A stretch of DNA of 6,809 nt from Treponema sp. GTDB taxonomy: Bacteria; Spirochaetota; Spirochaetia; Treponematales; Treponemataceae. The DNA is taken from NCBI GenBank assembly GCA_016282455.1, contig JAEEKM010000244.1, positions 1 through 6,809 on the forward strand, in the 5' to 3' direction. How positions within the stretch are numbered: the stretch's first letter is position 1; each line of letters starts with the position of its first letter. The position numbers and the translations under genes are program-made. The notes below the pieces were generated by a model that was not told the origin of the DNA, ran no database searches, and saw nothing but the letters and a program-made list of their open reading frames with translations. Below are positions 1 to 5,975 of the stretch, piece after piece.

Positions 1-633
1 CCGGGAAACAGGGATTCCGTTGCGCGTGTCCTTAAGAAAAGTCCCATCAAAAAGATTATTATTCTGGGAACCAGTGAAAAACTGGTGCAGACAATTGCAA
101 CCAGACTTCAGCTTCCTCCTCCTGAAAAAATCATCAAGATAGAAGACATTGCCACCCGTGAGGAAATTGAAAAAGCCATTCGCAGCCGACAGATTGAAGG
201 AAAGCATGTAATTCCAGTTCCTGCAATTGAGGTTAAAAAAACTTATTCCCAGATTTTCAACCGTTCCGTTCAGGATATTTTTACAAAGGGCAAACTTCTT
301 TTCAGCAGAAAGAAAAAAGACGTAAGTGAAAAATCCATCGTAACGCCGGAGTTCAGCAAAAAGGGACGCATAGAAATTTCAGAAGCCGCCCTTACCCAGA
401 TGGCCATGCACTGTGTGAATGAGTTTGATAAGGATATCAGGGTAAAAAAACTTTCCATCAAAACAGACAGCCACGGCTACAGGCTCATCATTACAATCGA
501 CGTTCCTTTTGGAAAACAGCTTACCGGTTTAATTCACAACCTGCAGCAGTATATCATTGACAACATTGAACGCTATACAGGCATTCTGATTGAGGAAGTA
601 AGCATTATCATCGATAAAATAATGATGGATTAG
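1..633 (+). CDS. Partial protein with C-terminal Asp23/Gls24-like domain (5' end outside window)
   Basis: The reading frame is open from base 1, so the GTG at 85 is an internal valine and not a trusted start; 210 residues are visible. Residues about 16-30 (KKIIILG then TSEKL) look like a beta strand plus helix of a nucleotide-binding or Rossmann-like fold. A motif EGKHVIPVP follows at about 66-74, then a basic stretch rich in Lys/Arg (SRKKK) near 100. Residues about 122-207 fit the Asp23/Gls24 (DUF322) pattern: GRIEIS at the start, an alternating hydrophobic strand with ITIDVPFGK, then an amphipathic helix and the closing ERYTG with EEVSIII. Asp23 proteins are best known as envelope-stress proteins of Gram-positive bacteria. 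Here the domain ends a longer protein whose N-terminal half I do not recognise, so its role is unknown. It ends 7 bases from the convergent 69-codon gene and is probably unrelated to the galactan operon. Confidence 0.72.
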   Translation, partial: PGNRDSVARVLKKSPIKKIIILGTSEKLVQTIATRLQLPPPEKIIKIEDIATREEIEKAIRSRQIEGKHVIPVPAIEVKKTYSQIFNRSVQDIFTKGKLLFSRKKKDVSEKSIVTPEFSKKGRIEISEAALTQMAMHCVNEFDKDIRVKKLSIKTDSHGYRLIITIDVPFGKQLTGLIHNLQQYIIDNIERYTGILIEEVSIIIDKIMMD

Positions 634-634
634 G

Positions 635-671
635 ACAGGCTCAGCCTTCTTTTTCAGCTTCCTGTTTTTTT
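635..671 (+). terminator. Possible intrinsic terminator of the Asp23-like gene
   Basis: Just after the TAG at 631-633, ACAGG (635-639) can pair with CCTGT (661-665), and AGC (643-645) with GCT (657-659). A run of seven T residues (665-671) follows. A competing short hairpin, AGGC-TCA-GCCT (637-647), is followed by TCTTTTT. Both lie inside the 3' end of the convergent small gene. The stems are short and bulged, so this is only a candidate. Confidence 0.33.
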
Positions 672-850
672 AGTTCAAACTGAATCATGCGGTGGGCATA
701 ATTGATTGTGCGCACAGTGGTCTCCACATCAACATTGCTCATGTGCATAAAAAGCTGCTTGTACTGTTCCTCTGTAAGTTCGGGAAAGGCGGTGATTGCA
801 TCTGCGGTTTTGCAGGCATTCATGAAAGTTTTAATTAATTCTGGTCTCAT
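641..850 (-). CDS. Small hypothetical protein, 69 aa
   Basis: The ATG is at 848-850 and the TGA at 641-643. The protein is soluble-looking, probably all helical, with no signal peptide or membrane segment. It begins MRPELIKTFMNACKTADA, has a central ELTEEQYKQLF helix, and ends in a charged tail rich in Lys and Glu (ELKKQEAEKEG). The balanced amino acid mix and charged amphipathic pattern argue for a real gene, although it is short. The ribosome binding site is modest: AAGAG lies about 9 bases upstream of the ATG, with GAG directly against it. The gene converges on the Asp23-like gene. Its orientation matches the galactan operon, but 169 bases with a promoter candidate separate them, so it is probably transcribed on its own. 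I recognise no family. The opposite strand is also open over 702-908, but that frame encodes a poor-looking protein. Confidence 0.68.
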   Translation of the reverse strand: MRPELIKTFMNACKTADAITAFPELTEEQYKQLFMHMSNVDVETTVRTINYAHRMIQFELKKQEAEKEG

Positions 851-864
851 CTCAATTTACTCTT

Positions 865-877
865 GCCGTCTTACGGC
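865..877 (-). promoter_or_regulatory. GC-rich mini-hairpin upstream of the 69-codon gene
   Basis: GCCGT (865-869) and ACGGC (873-877) are perfect complements around a 3-base loop. On the minus strand the hairpin ends 14 bases before the ATG of the 69-codon gene, directly before its AAGAG ribosome-binding element. It also contains the TAA of the short proline-rich frame at 871-933. It stands out because the rest of the spacer toward 1019 is very AT-rich. No T run follows on either strand, so it is not a simple terminator. A role in translation control is inference. Confidence 0.3.
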
Positions 878-933
878 GTCAGGGGTGGAATTGGGAGAGG
901 GTGTCTAACAATTACTTTTATTCTTTTAGACAT
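871..933 (-). other. Possible proline-rich leader mini-ORF (20 codons)
   Basis: The ATG is at 931-933 on the minus strand and the TAA at 871-873. The product would be MSKRIKVIVRHPLPIPPLTP: a basic start, then five prolines in the last nine residues, ending in Pro-stop. It lies between the promoter candidate and the 69-codon gene, and its stop sits in the GC-rich hairpin. GGAG touches the ATG directly, which is too close for a normal Shine-Dalgarno site; this is the main argument against it. It could be chance. Confidence 0.2.
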
Positions 934-999
934 CTCCACAACTTGTTGTTTTCTTAAATTTAAAAAAATAATTGTAAAAAGTCAAGAATAAAAGTAATT
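910..999. repeat. Perfect 16-bp inverted repeat with 58-bp spacer
   Basis: AATTACTTTTATTCTT at 910-925 is the exact reverse complement of 984-999. The match continues inward after a 3-base gap: GAC (929-931) pairs with GTC (981-983). Nine T residues (998-1006) follow the right arm on the plus strand, which would suit a plus-strand terminator with a very large loop, but no plus-strand gene ends nearby. It could also be a small repeat element or a folded mRNA end. No target-site duplication is visible at its edges. Confidence 0.6.
957..985 (-). promoter_or_regulatory. Candidate sigma-70-type promoter for the 69-codon gene
   Basis: On the minus strand TTGACT (980-985; five of six consensus bases) is followed after exactly 17 bases by TAAATT (957-962; four of six). 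Transcription would start near 950 and give a leader of about 100 bases containing the left inverted-repeat arm, the mini-ORF and the GC hairpin. In such AT-rich sequence a chance match is possible. The correct spacing and the position between operon end and small gene favour it. Confidence 0.4.
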
Positions 1000-1019
1000 T
1001 TTTTTTCCAAAGTCTTGCT

Positions 1020-2651
1020 TTAATCTTCCACTGTAACCGTTACTTTGTAGGTAACACCGGAGGGAAGCCAGAGGGAAAGTCCGTGTTCTTTGAGCAAAGC
1101 AAGGTCTTCTCCTGTAAAAGAAGCAGAACCTGTGTTACCTTCCCATTCCAAAGCGGGCCAGTTCTCCCCTGCCCCACAGGAAGGTCCGCCTTCTCCTTTA
1201 TCTTCTGTTTCGCTTACCCAGACAAAACTTACGGTCACTGAGGCTGTATCGCTTACGGAAGAAAAATTCTCTGCTTCTATAAGAAAAACAGATGTTCCTT
1301 CTCCAAGAACCTCTGCATCAAAAAGAGTACCTGTAAAATATTCTACAGGCTCACTAAGTTCTTGAGAAAATGCAGTAAGGCTTTGTAAGGCTTTTCCGTT
1401 TGAATCAAACATTCCCCAGCGGTAGTTTCCGTAAAGGTCTCCGCCCCAGGCAAAAACACCAGCACCGCCGGAAGCATAAACTTCGTTCATGACGTGAAGA
1501 AGAACCTTCTTTTGATTTTCCACACTACCTTTAAGGTAGTATTCGTCATCAGAAAGTGCGCTTTCCAAATCTTCATAAAGAAGACCTGTTGCAGGATCTG
1601 TCATGGAAGCGTATGTTCTTTTTTGATAAGTAAGATCCCCTTCGTCTTTCCAGTGTGAGGAAGACTCTGCAACAATTACGTCCACTCCGTAACGTTCTTT
1701 CTGAAAAGCGATTTTTTTCTTCAGGTCAGAAATTGTGGTGCCGGAACTTTCCCAGGGGTAAAAGGAATAGCCTATTATGTCAAAAGGAACCTTTCCGTTT
1801 TTTACGGGATCAAAGAACCAGCTGTCATCGTACCAGGGGTCGCCCGCAAGGTGAAGGACAATTTTTATGTCGGGGTTAAAGGCACGCACTGCATCAGCAC
1901 CCGCCTTAAGGTATTTTACCATTGCAGAGGGAACAAAACTTGAGTTACCTTCTTCATAACTTTTTCCTGCAAAAGCAAACTCGGAAATGTCATTGTTGTC
2001 TTCTGAAGAATTTGAAGTGTGGCATAAAAGACCGGGGTTAATTTCATTTCCAACCTGCACGTAACGGGGAATAATTTTTGCCTGACTTTTTATTGCTTCA
2101 AGCACTTGTGTGGTGTAAGCGGAAAGTGCAGAGGCAACTTCATCTTCGGAAGAAAGATTTTTCCAGGCGGCAGGGACAATCTGACGGCCGGGGTCTGTCC
2201 AGGTGTCGGAGTAATGAAAGTCCAGCATAAGGTCAAGAGCGGCGTCCTTTACTCTCTTTGCAGTTTTTATTGTACGTTCAAGGGTGTTGTCTCCGTAGTT
2301 AATGCTTTTTGAAAACTGAGCAGGGTCATTCCAGATTCGGAGGCGGACAGTGTTTACTCCGTTTGCCTTTAGGATTTCAAAAAAATCTTTCTGGTTTCCG
2401 TCAGTATCTTTCCATTTCAGAGAATACCCTTCTTCATACCAGTCAACCTGGGAAGCATCAAAGCCCCGGATGAAAGTGTAATCGGCTTCTTCAAGGGTAA
2501 CGTTTTCACCTCCGGTCTCACCTCCTGTGTCGTCACCCTGGCTTTCTTCTGACTCGGTGTCAGGGTTAGCAGCAGTGCCTGTTTGTGGAGAAGGACAGGC
2601 AGTCAGGAGAAAAGCAAAAAGAACTGAAAGTAAAAGCAATAGTTTTTTCAT
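1020..2651 (-). CDS. GH53 endo-beta-1,4-galactanase lipoprotein with C-terminal extension
   Basis: Predicted arabinogalactan endo-beta-1,4-galactosidase (EC 3.2.1.89), cutting beta-1,4-galactan side chains of pectin. A lipoprotein signal ends in LTAC with Cys19, so the mature enzyme is lipid-anchored. An acidic, Gly-rich linker (about 24-55) precedes the GH53 (beta/alpha)8 domain, about 58-432. Family motifs are FIRGFDAS (60-67), VRLRIWNDP (102-110), LDFHYSDTW (143-151), the acid/base glutamate in VGNEIN (E203), GYSFYPW (294-300), the nucleophile glutamate in VIVAESS (E329), and FAWGG (400-404). All catalytic landmarks are present. Residues about 435-543 form an extra beta-rich tail that I do not recognise; it may bind carbohydrate. 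The start is supported by AAAGGAG (2657-2663) five bases upstream. It is the last gene of the operon, 40 bases after the shorter GH53 paralogue. Confidence 0.95.
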   Translation of the reverse strand: MKKLLLLLSVLFAFLLTACPSPQTGTAANPDTESEESQGDDTGGETGGENVTLEEADYTFIRGFDASQVDWYEEGYSLKWKDTDGNQKDFFEILKANGVNTVRLRIWNDPAQFSKSINYGDNTLERTIKTAKRVKDAALDLMLDFHYSDTWTDPGRQIVPAAWKNLSSEDEVASALSAYTTQVLEAIKSQAKIIPRYVQVGNEINPGLLCHTSNSSEDNNDISEFAFAGKSYEEGNSSFVPSAMVKYLKAGADAVRAFNPDIKIVLHLAGDPWYDDSWFFDPVKNGKVPFDIIGYSFYPWESSGTTISDLKKKIAFQKERYGVDVIVAESSSHWKDEGDLTYQKRTYASMTDPATGLLYEDLESALSDDEYYLKGSVENQKKVLLHVMNEVYASGGAGVFAWGGDLYGNYRWGMFDSNGKALQSLTAFSQELSEPVEYFTGTLFDAEVLGEGTSVFLIEAENFSSVSDTASVTVSFVWVSETEDKGEGGPSCGAGENWPALEWEGNTGSASFTGEDLALLKEHGLSLWLPSGVTYKVTVTVED

Positions 2652-2691
2652 GAAGGCTCCTTTAGTGAGATGGGGATGACAATTGCCGGTT

Positions 2692-3984
2692 TTAGTTCAG
2701 CTTGAGGACTGCAAGGCTGGGCATGGGTTTTCCGCTTCCGTAGAAAAGTCCGTACTTCCAGTCACCCTTGTATTCACCGCCCCAGGTAAAGACTCCGAGT
2801 GCACCATTCTTTACCGCAACATCCATGACGGCACGAATGATTGCAGCCTGATTCTGTACGGAAGCATAAACCTTTCCGTCAGAAGACTGTTCTATACCCT
2901 CATAGATTTTTCCATCTACAGTAAGGTTTGTCACATACTGGTCTGCGTAAAAGTTTTTACTGCTGTCACTGTCAATTGTATTTGGAGCACTTGTTTCAAC
3001 AACAACAACTTCCTTTTTGTAAGTGGCCTTGAGTGAAGCAATCTTTTCTCCAAGGGCAGAAAGACTTCCGTGAGAAGACCACTCGGGGTAGTAAGAGAGA
3101 CCAACCACATCGTAGTCCACACCTGCAGTTTCAAAAGCAGTCTTAAAGCTTGCAAGATAGGTAAGAGGATTTCCCCTGTTGATGTCAGTAAAGTGCAGCA
3201 TAATTTTTGCATTGGGGCAGACAGAACGGGCGGCAGAAATTCCGCTTACAAGGTACTTAAAGTAATTTGCACTTAAAAAAGTTCCCGCAATGCTACTGTC
3301 AGCTTCCGTAGCCTTCTCTTCATTACTGCTGTCAATGGTAATTGATTTATGCTTTAACATTCCGCTTGAAATTTCGTTTCCAATCTGAATCATGTTTGGT
3401 GCAGCACCTGCTTCTGCAAGAGCCGTAAGAACTTCCTCTGTCCAGTCAGAAACTTTTTCCGCCATCTCATCGCTTGTTGTGCAGCTAAGCCAGTCAGAAG
3501 GAATAACCTGTTTTGCGGGGTCTGCCCAGTAATCGGAGTAATGGAAATCAAGCAGAACTTTAAGTCCATACTTCTTTGCACGCACCGCCTGATCAAGGAC
3601 TGTATCAAGATCAGAAGCACCTGCTACAGTTTTATTTCCGCTTGTATCTGTCGGTATGTTTCCGCTGGAAGGATTATTCCACACACGAAGGCGAACCCAG
3701 TTTACTCCAAAATCAGGGAGTACTTCAAAAATATCCTTAATGTTTCCGCTTGCGTCAGAATAAGTTCCAGTACCGCTGTCGTTACAGGCAGAAGCATCAA
3801 AACCGCGCATAAAGGAAGCAGAAGGACTTACACTTAAGGGGTCAAGGGTAACCGTCTCTCCGTCTACACTTACACTCACCTCACCCGGCTTAATGTTTTT
3901 TTCTCCGGGGTAAGAAGGAAGATCACAGGAAGCAAATGCAAAAGCCATGGTAACTGCTCCAAGAATAAATATACTTCGTTTCAT
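2692..3984 (-). CDS. GH53 endo-beta-1,4-galactanase lipoprotein (catalytic domain only)
   Basis: A second predicted endo-beta-1,4-galactanase (EC 3.2.1.89). The signal peptide ends in FASC with Cys20. A spacer of about 37 residues leads into a GH53 domain (about 58-430) that runs to the C-terminus with no added module. Motifs: FMRGFDAS (58-65), WVRLRVWNNP (96-105), LDFHYSDYW (145-153), IGNEIS with acid/base E204, GLSYYPEW (295-302), VVVVETS with nucleophile E330, and VFTWGG (398-403). The distance between the two glutamates, 126 residues, equals that in the downstream paralogue, which fits a gene duplication. Outside the motifs the two differ widely, so the duplication is old or the pair has specialised. 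AGGAGG (3990-3995) lies five bases before the ATG, the strongest ribosome binding site in the operon. The gap to the 489-aa lipoprotein gene upstream is 15 bases. Confidence 0.95.
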   Translation of the reverse strand: MKRSIFILGAVTMAFAFASCDLPSYPGEKNIKPGEVSVSVDGETVTLDPLSVSPSASFMRGFDASACNDSGTGTYSDASGNIKDIFEVLPDFGVNWVRLRVWNNPSSGNIPTDTSGNKTVAGASDLDTVLDQAVRAKKYGLKVLLDFHYSDYWADPAKQVIPSDWLSCTTSDEMAEKVSDWTEEVLTALAEAGAAPNMIQIGNEISSGMLKHKSITIDSSNEEKATEADSSIAGTFLSANYFKYLVSGISAARSVCPNAKIMLHFTDINRGNPLTYLASFKTAFETAGVDYDVVGLSYYPEWSSHGSLSALGEKIASLKATYKKEVVVVETSAPNTIDSDSSKNFYADQYVTNLTVDGKIYEGIEQSSDGKVYASVQNQAAIIRAVMDVAVKNGALGVFTWGGEYKGDWKYGLFYGSGKPMPSLAVLKLN

Positions 3985-3999
3985 TTTTTCCTCCTAAAA

Positions 4000-5469
4000 T
4001 CAGTTGAGGGTAAACTCAAGGGCATTCTGGAAATTTACAGTTGCACTTGAATGAGTGTCATTAAAGTTAACTGCATCATCAGGACAGACATCGCTTAAAT
4101 AAACTCCGTCGTCCCAGTGGGCACTGAAGCCAGCAAGCACATGAACCTTATTGCCGGAAACAATTCCTGCCTTAGAAAGTTCAGTCATTGGAACTGCATA
4201 CTCAATAAAAGTACCGCCGGAAATACCGCTTGAAAGAATGCCTGTAACTTCTTCTGCCGCAAGAGGATTTGAAGAAGAATTTTCTACCCATGCTTTAAGG
4301 GTTGTAAAGTAAATTCTGTCAAAGAGGTAGAAGTCAGGTTTACCATTCTTAAGTGTTTCTCGTCCGAAATTTTTACTGCTTACAAAATCATAACCTTCTT
4401 TACCAGAACCGGAGGCAGAACTTGCATCAAAAGTGTGGTCCTTGGAAATCATGACCGTAAGTCCGTCATACCATGCCACAGTAAGGGCACCTGTAATTGC
4501 AACGTAAAGATAGTCTTCATCGTTTGTAACATAAATGCCGGTTAAATCACCATCACCTTCATAACCGTTGGTAACAGAGTCTCCGCTGGGGTCATCTGCA
4601 TAAACAGCTTTTTCTCCAGTGTAGTTTGCATCAAGCACCCCGTCAATTGAAATAAGATGTTTTGTAAAAGTGAGGGTTAAATCTTTTTCATAGGCAGAGC
4701 CGCTTCCCAAAGGAATAATTCCTGTAAGGGGAAGAGTAACTTCTGTATTGTCGGCAGGTTTTGCAAACTTTGGTTCAAGGTAAAGAACAGAGTCATCACA
4801 GGAAAGTGCAAACTCATATTCATTACCTGTGGAATCAAGACCTGTTACGCTTTGGTCTTCCAAACTTACATCCGTGTTAAGCACGACAGGATACTTTGCA
4901 GACTCAAAGCCCCCTGTAGAAAGGGAATAATCTGTCGCAGTAAAGAGAGGCTTTACCTGAAGTTTATTCAGTTCAAAAACAGAAACTTTTCTTCCGTTCT
5001 GTCTTCCCTCGGCACAGATAAATCCGCTTAACTTAATGTCAACAGAAGCATTGCCGCCAGGAATGTTTTCTCCGTCAAAAACTTTTACTACGCTTGTCAT
5101 GTCAAGGTAGAAGGAAGAATAATCAGGAGAAAGATTTCCGCGAATGTCCTTTGTTACATCTGAATGAGAGTTTCCCTCTGCATCCGTGTAATTTACAGTG
5201 ATGCTTCCGTTAAGGCTTCCTACAGAAACTTTTCTGCCAAAGTCAATTTTTAAAGACTCAGCATAAAACTCATTATCCAGAACAGAAGTCATGTCTGTAG
5301 AAGAAGTGCCGTTGTAGTACCAGACCTTGTAGCCGTAGGAAGGACTTCCGGTTTCTTCTGCAAGCAGTGCATTCTGGGTAGAACTTAAACTTCCCTGCAG
5401 GGCTTCACATCCTGTAAGGAGGGGTAATGCACAAAAAGTTAATGCAAAAAGTTTACTAAAGTTTTTCAT
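4000..5469 (-). CDS. Large lipoprotein with C-terminal CBM9/DOMON-like domain, putative glycan binder
   Basis: The signal peptide ends in LLTGC with Cys21, so it is a lipoprotein. No glycosidase signature is visible. Residues about 45-175 are beta-rich, with alternating polar and hydrophobic strands. Residues about 180-270 resemble an Ig-like spacer (YLEPKF, then a Pro-Ala-Asp-Asn turn and LTLTFTKH). The last 215 residues begin ISIDGVLDANY (273-283) and continue with DLTGIYV and DYLYVAI (319-325), the opening pattern of CBM9-type / DOMON-like sugar-binding beta-sandwiches; a glucodextranase C-terminal-type domain is the main alternative. Trp333 and Trp452 are candidate ligand contacts. Inferred job: hold galactan at the surface for the two GH53 enzymes encoded downstream. 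GGAGA (5477-5481) is the ribosome binding site and overlaps the end of the preceding stop (TAAGGAG). An out-of-frame ATG lies just before the real start. Confidence 0.8.
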   Translation of the reverse strand: MKNFSKLFALTFCALPLLTGCEALQGSLSSTQNALLAEETGSPSYGYKVWYYNGTSSTDMTSVLDNEFYAESLKIDFGRKVSVGSLNGSITVNYTDAEGNSHSDVTKDIRGNLSPDYSSFYLDMTSVVKVFDGENIPGGNASVDIKLSGFICAEGRQNGRKVSVFELNKLQVKPLFTATDYSLSTGGFESAKYPVVLNTDVSLEDQSVTGLDSTGNEYEFALSCDDSVLYLEPKFAKPADNTEVTLPLTGIIPLGSGSAYEKDLTLTFTKHLISIDGVLDANYTGEKAVYADDPSGDSVTNGYEGDGDLTGIYVTNDEDYLYVAITGALTVAWYDGLTVMISKDHTFDASSASGSGKEGYDFVSSKNFGRETLKNGKPDFYLFDRIYFTTLKAWVENSSSNPLAAEEVTGILSSGISGGTFIEYAVPMTELSKAGIVSGNKVHVLAGFSAHWDDGVYLSDVCPDDAVNFNDTHSSATVNFQNALEFTLN

Positions 5470-5481
5470 CTTTCATTCTCC

Positions 5482-5958
5482 TTACTCTGCATAAAGAACT
5501 GCACTTCCGCTAGAGCAGTCAACAGTGATTGTAAAATCTCCGCTTCCAAGTTCATAGCCTTCAATAAAGAAATTCTGCATGGGGCTTCCGGCAGTACCAG
5601 TGTCTTCTACATTACCTGTTACTTCATCGTACCAGGGGCGGTTCCAGGAAACATCTCCGGTTGGAACAAGACTGAATTTTATCCAGCTTGAAGTTACCAT
5701 AAACTGAGTGGTGGAAGTTCCCTCTCCGTTTTTCATGGTAACGTCCACATTCTTTACTTCGTTTTCCCAGGTTGAGTCTCCGTTAAAGTCACCGGGAATG
5801 GCATAGTCTCCGTTTACACTTTCCGGAAAACCTGTAAAGACAAATGTTACTTTTGAACCTGTCTGATTGTGCAGTCCGTTTGCATCAGGGCAGGAGGTAA
5901 GCAGAAAAACAGAAAGCGTTACAAGAAGGGCTGCAATCGTTCTAAAAATCTTTTTCAT
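5482..5958 (-). CDS. Small lipoprotein with aromatic-rich beta domain, putative carbohydrate-binding
   Basis: The signal peptide ends in FLLTSC with Cys23, leaving about 135 mature residues, the size of a single binding module. The domain starts KVTFVFTGF (36-44), has PGDFNG (55-60), then Trp64, SSWIKFSL (90-97) and a cluster WNRPWYDE (105-112), and ends in two strands, DFTITVD and AVLYAE. The PGDFNG..W element and strand order resemble the Ig-like fold of CBM20/48-type starch modules, but the match is loose and I cannot assign a family. Trp64, Trp92, Trp105, Trp109 and Tyr110 could form a sugar-stacking face. No catalytic signature is seen. AAGGGGG (5967-5973) lies 8 bases before the ATG. 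An earlier ATG at 5964-5966 opens only Met-Lys-Arg-stop, so 5958 is the start. The gap to the barrel gene is 17 bases. Confidence 0.78.
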   Translation of the reverse strand: MKKIFRTIAALLVTLSVFLLTSCPDANGLHNQTGSKVTFVFTGFPESVNGDYAIPGDFNGDSTWENEVKNVDVTMKNGEGTSTTQFMVTSSWIKFSLVPTGDVSWNRPWYDEVTGNVEDTGTAGSPMQNFFIEGYELGSGDFTITVDCSSGSAVLYAE

Positions 5959-5975
5959 CTTTTCATCCCCCTTAC

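Larger units (their letters stand above)
851..1019. other. AT-rich intergenic spacer with several overlapping signals
   Basis: This gap separates the end of the galactan operon from the start of the 69-codon gene, both on the minus strand. It contains a GC-rich hairpin (865-877), a 7-bp inverted pair TGTCTAA (902-908) / TTAGACA (926-932), a perfect 16-bp inverted repeat (910-925 / 984-999), a small dyad ACAAC-TT-GTTGT (938-949), a nine-T run (998-1006) and a minus-strand promoter candidate (957-985). On the minus strand, AAAGCAAGA (1013-1021) can pair with TCTTG-A-CTTT (978-987) ahead of scattered T runs. This could weakly end the operon transcript, but the loop is long and I do not call it a terminator. 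Confidence 0.55.

Noticed and set aside
702..908. Open plus-strand frame of 68 codons opposite the small gene
   Set aside because: Mostly antisense to the 69-codon gene, with Ser/Val/Cys-rich composition and no ribosome site. The minus-strand product looks far more protein-like.
962..1021. Intrinsic terminator for the galactan operon on the minus strand
   Set aside because: The AAAGCAAGA / TCTTG-A-CTTT pairing has a bulge, a loop of about 25 bases and an interrupted T run. It is too weak to list, although the operon must end somewhere here.
1090..1365. Open plus-strand frame inside the longer GH53 gene
   Set aside because: Antisense shadow of a firm GH53 gene. Its low-complexity Ser/Pro/Lys composition is typical of such shadows. 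The same applies to the plus-strand frames at 1655-1879, 2106-2312, 2683-3036 and 3541-3837.
2700..5560. Frequent TTCCGCT-like words across the operon
   Set aside because: They come from Ser-Gly dipeptides encoded as AGC-GGA on the minus strand, so they reflect codon preference in Ser/Gly-rich proteins and are not a repeat element or uptake signal.
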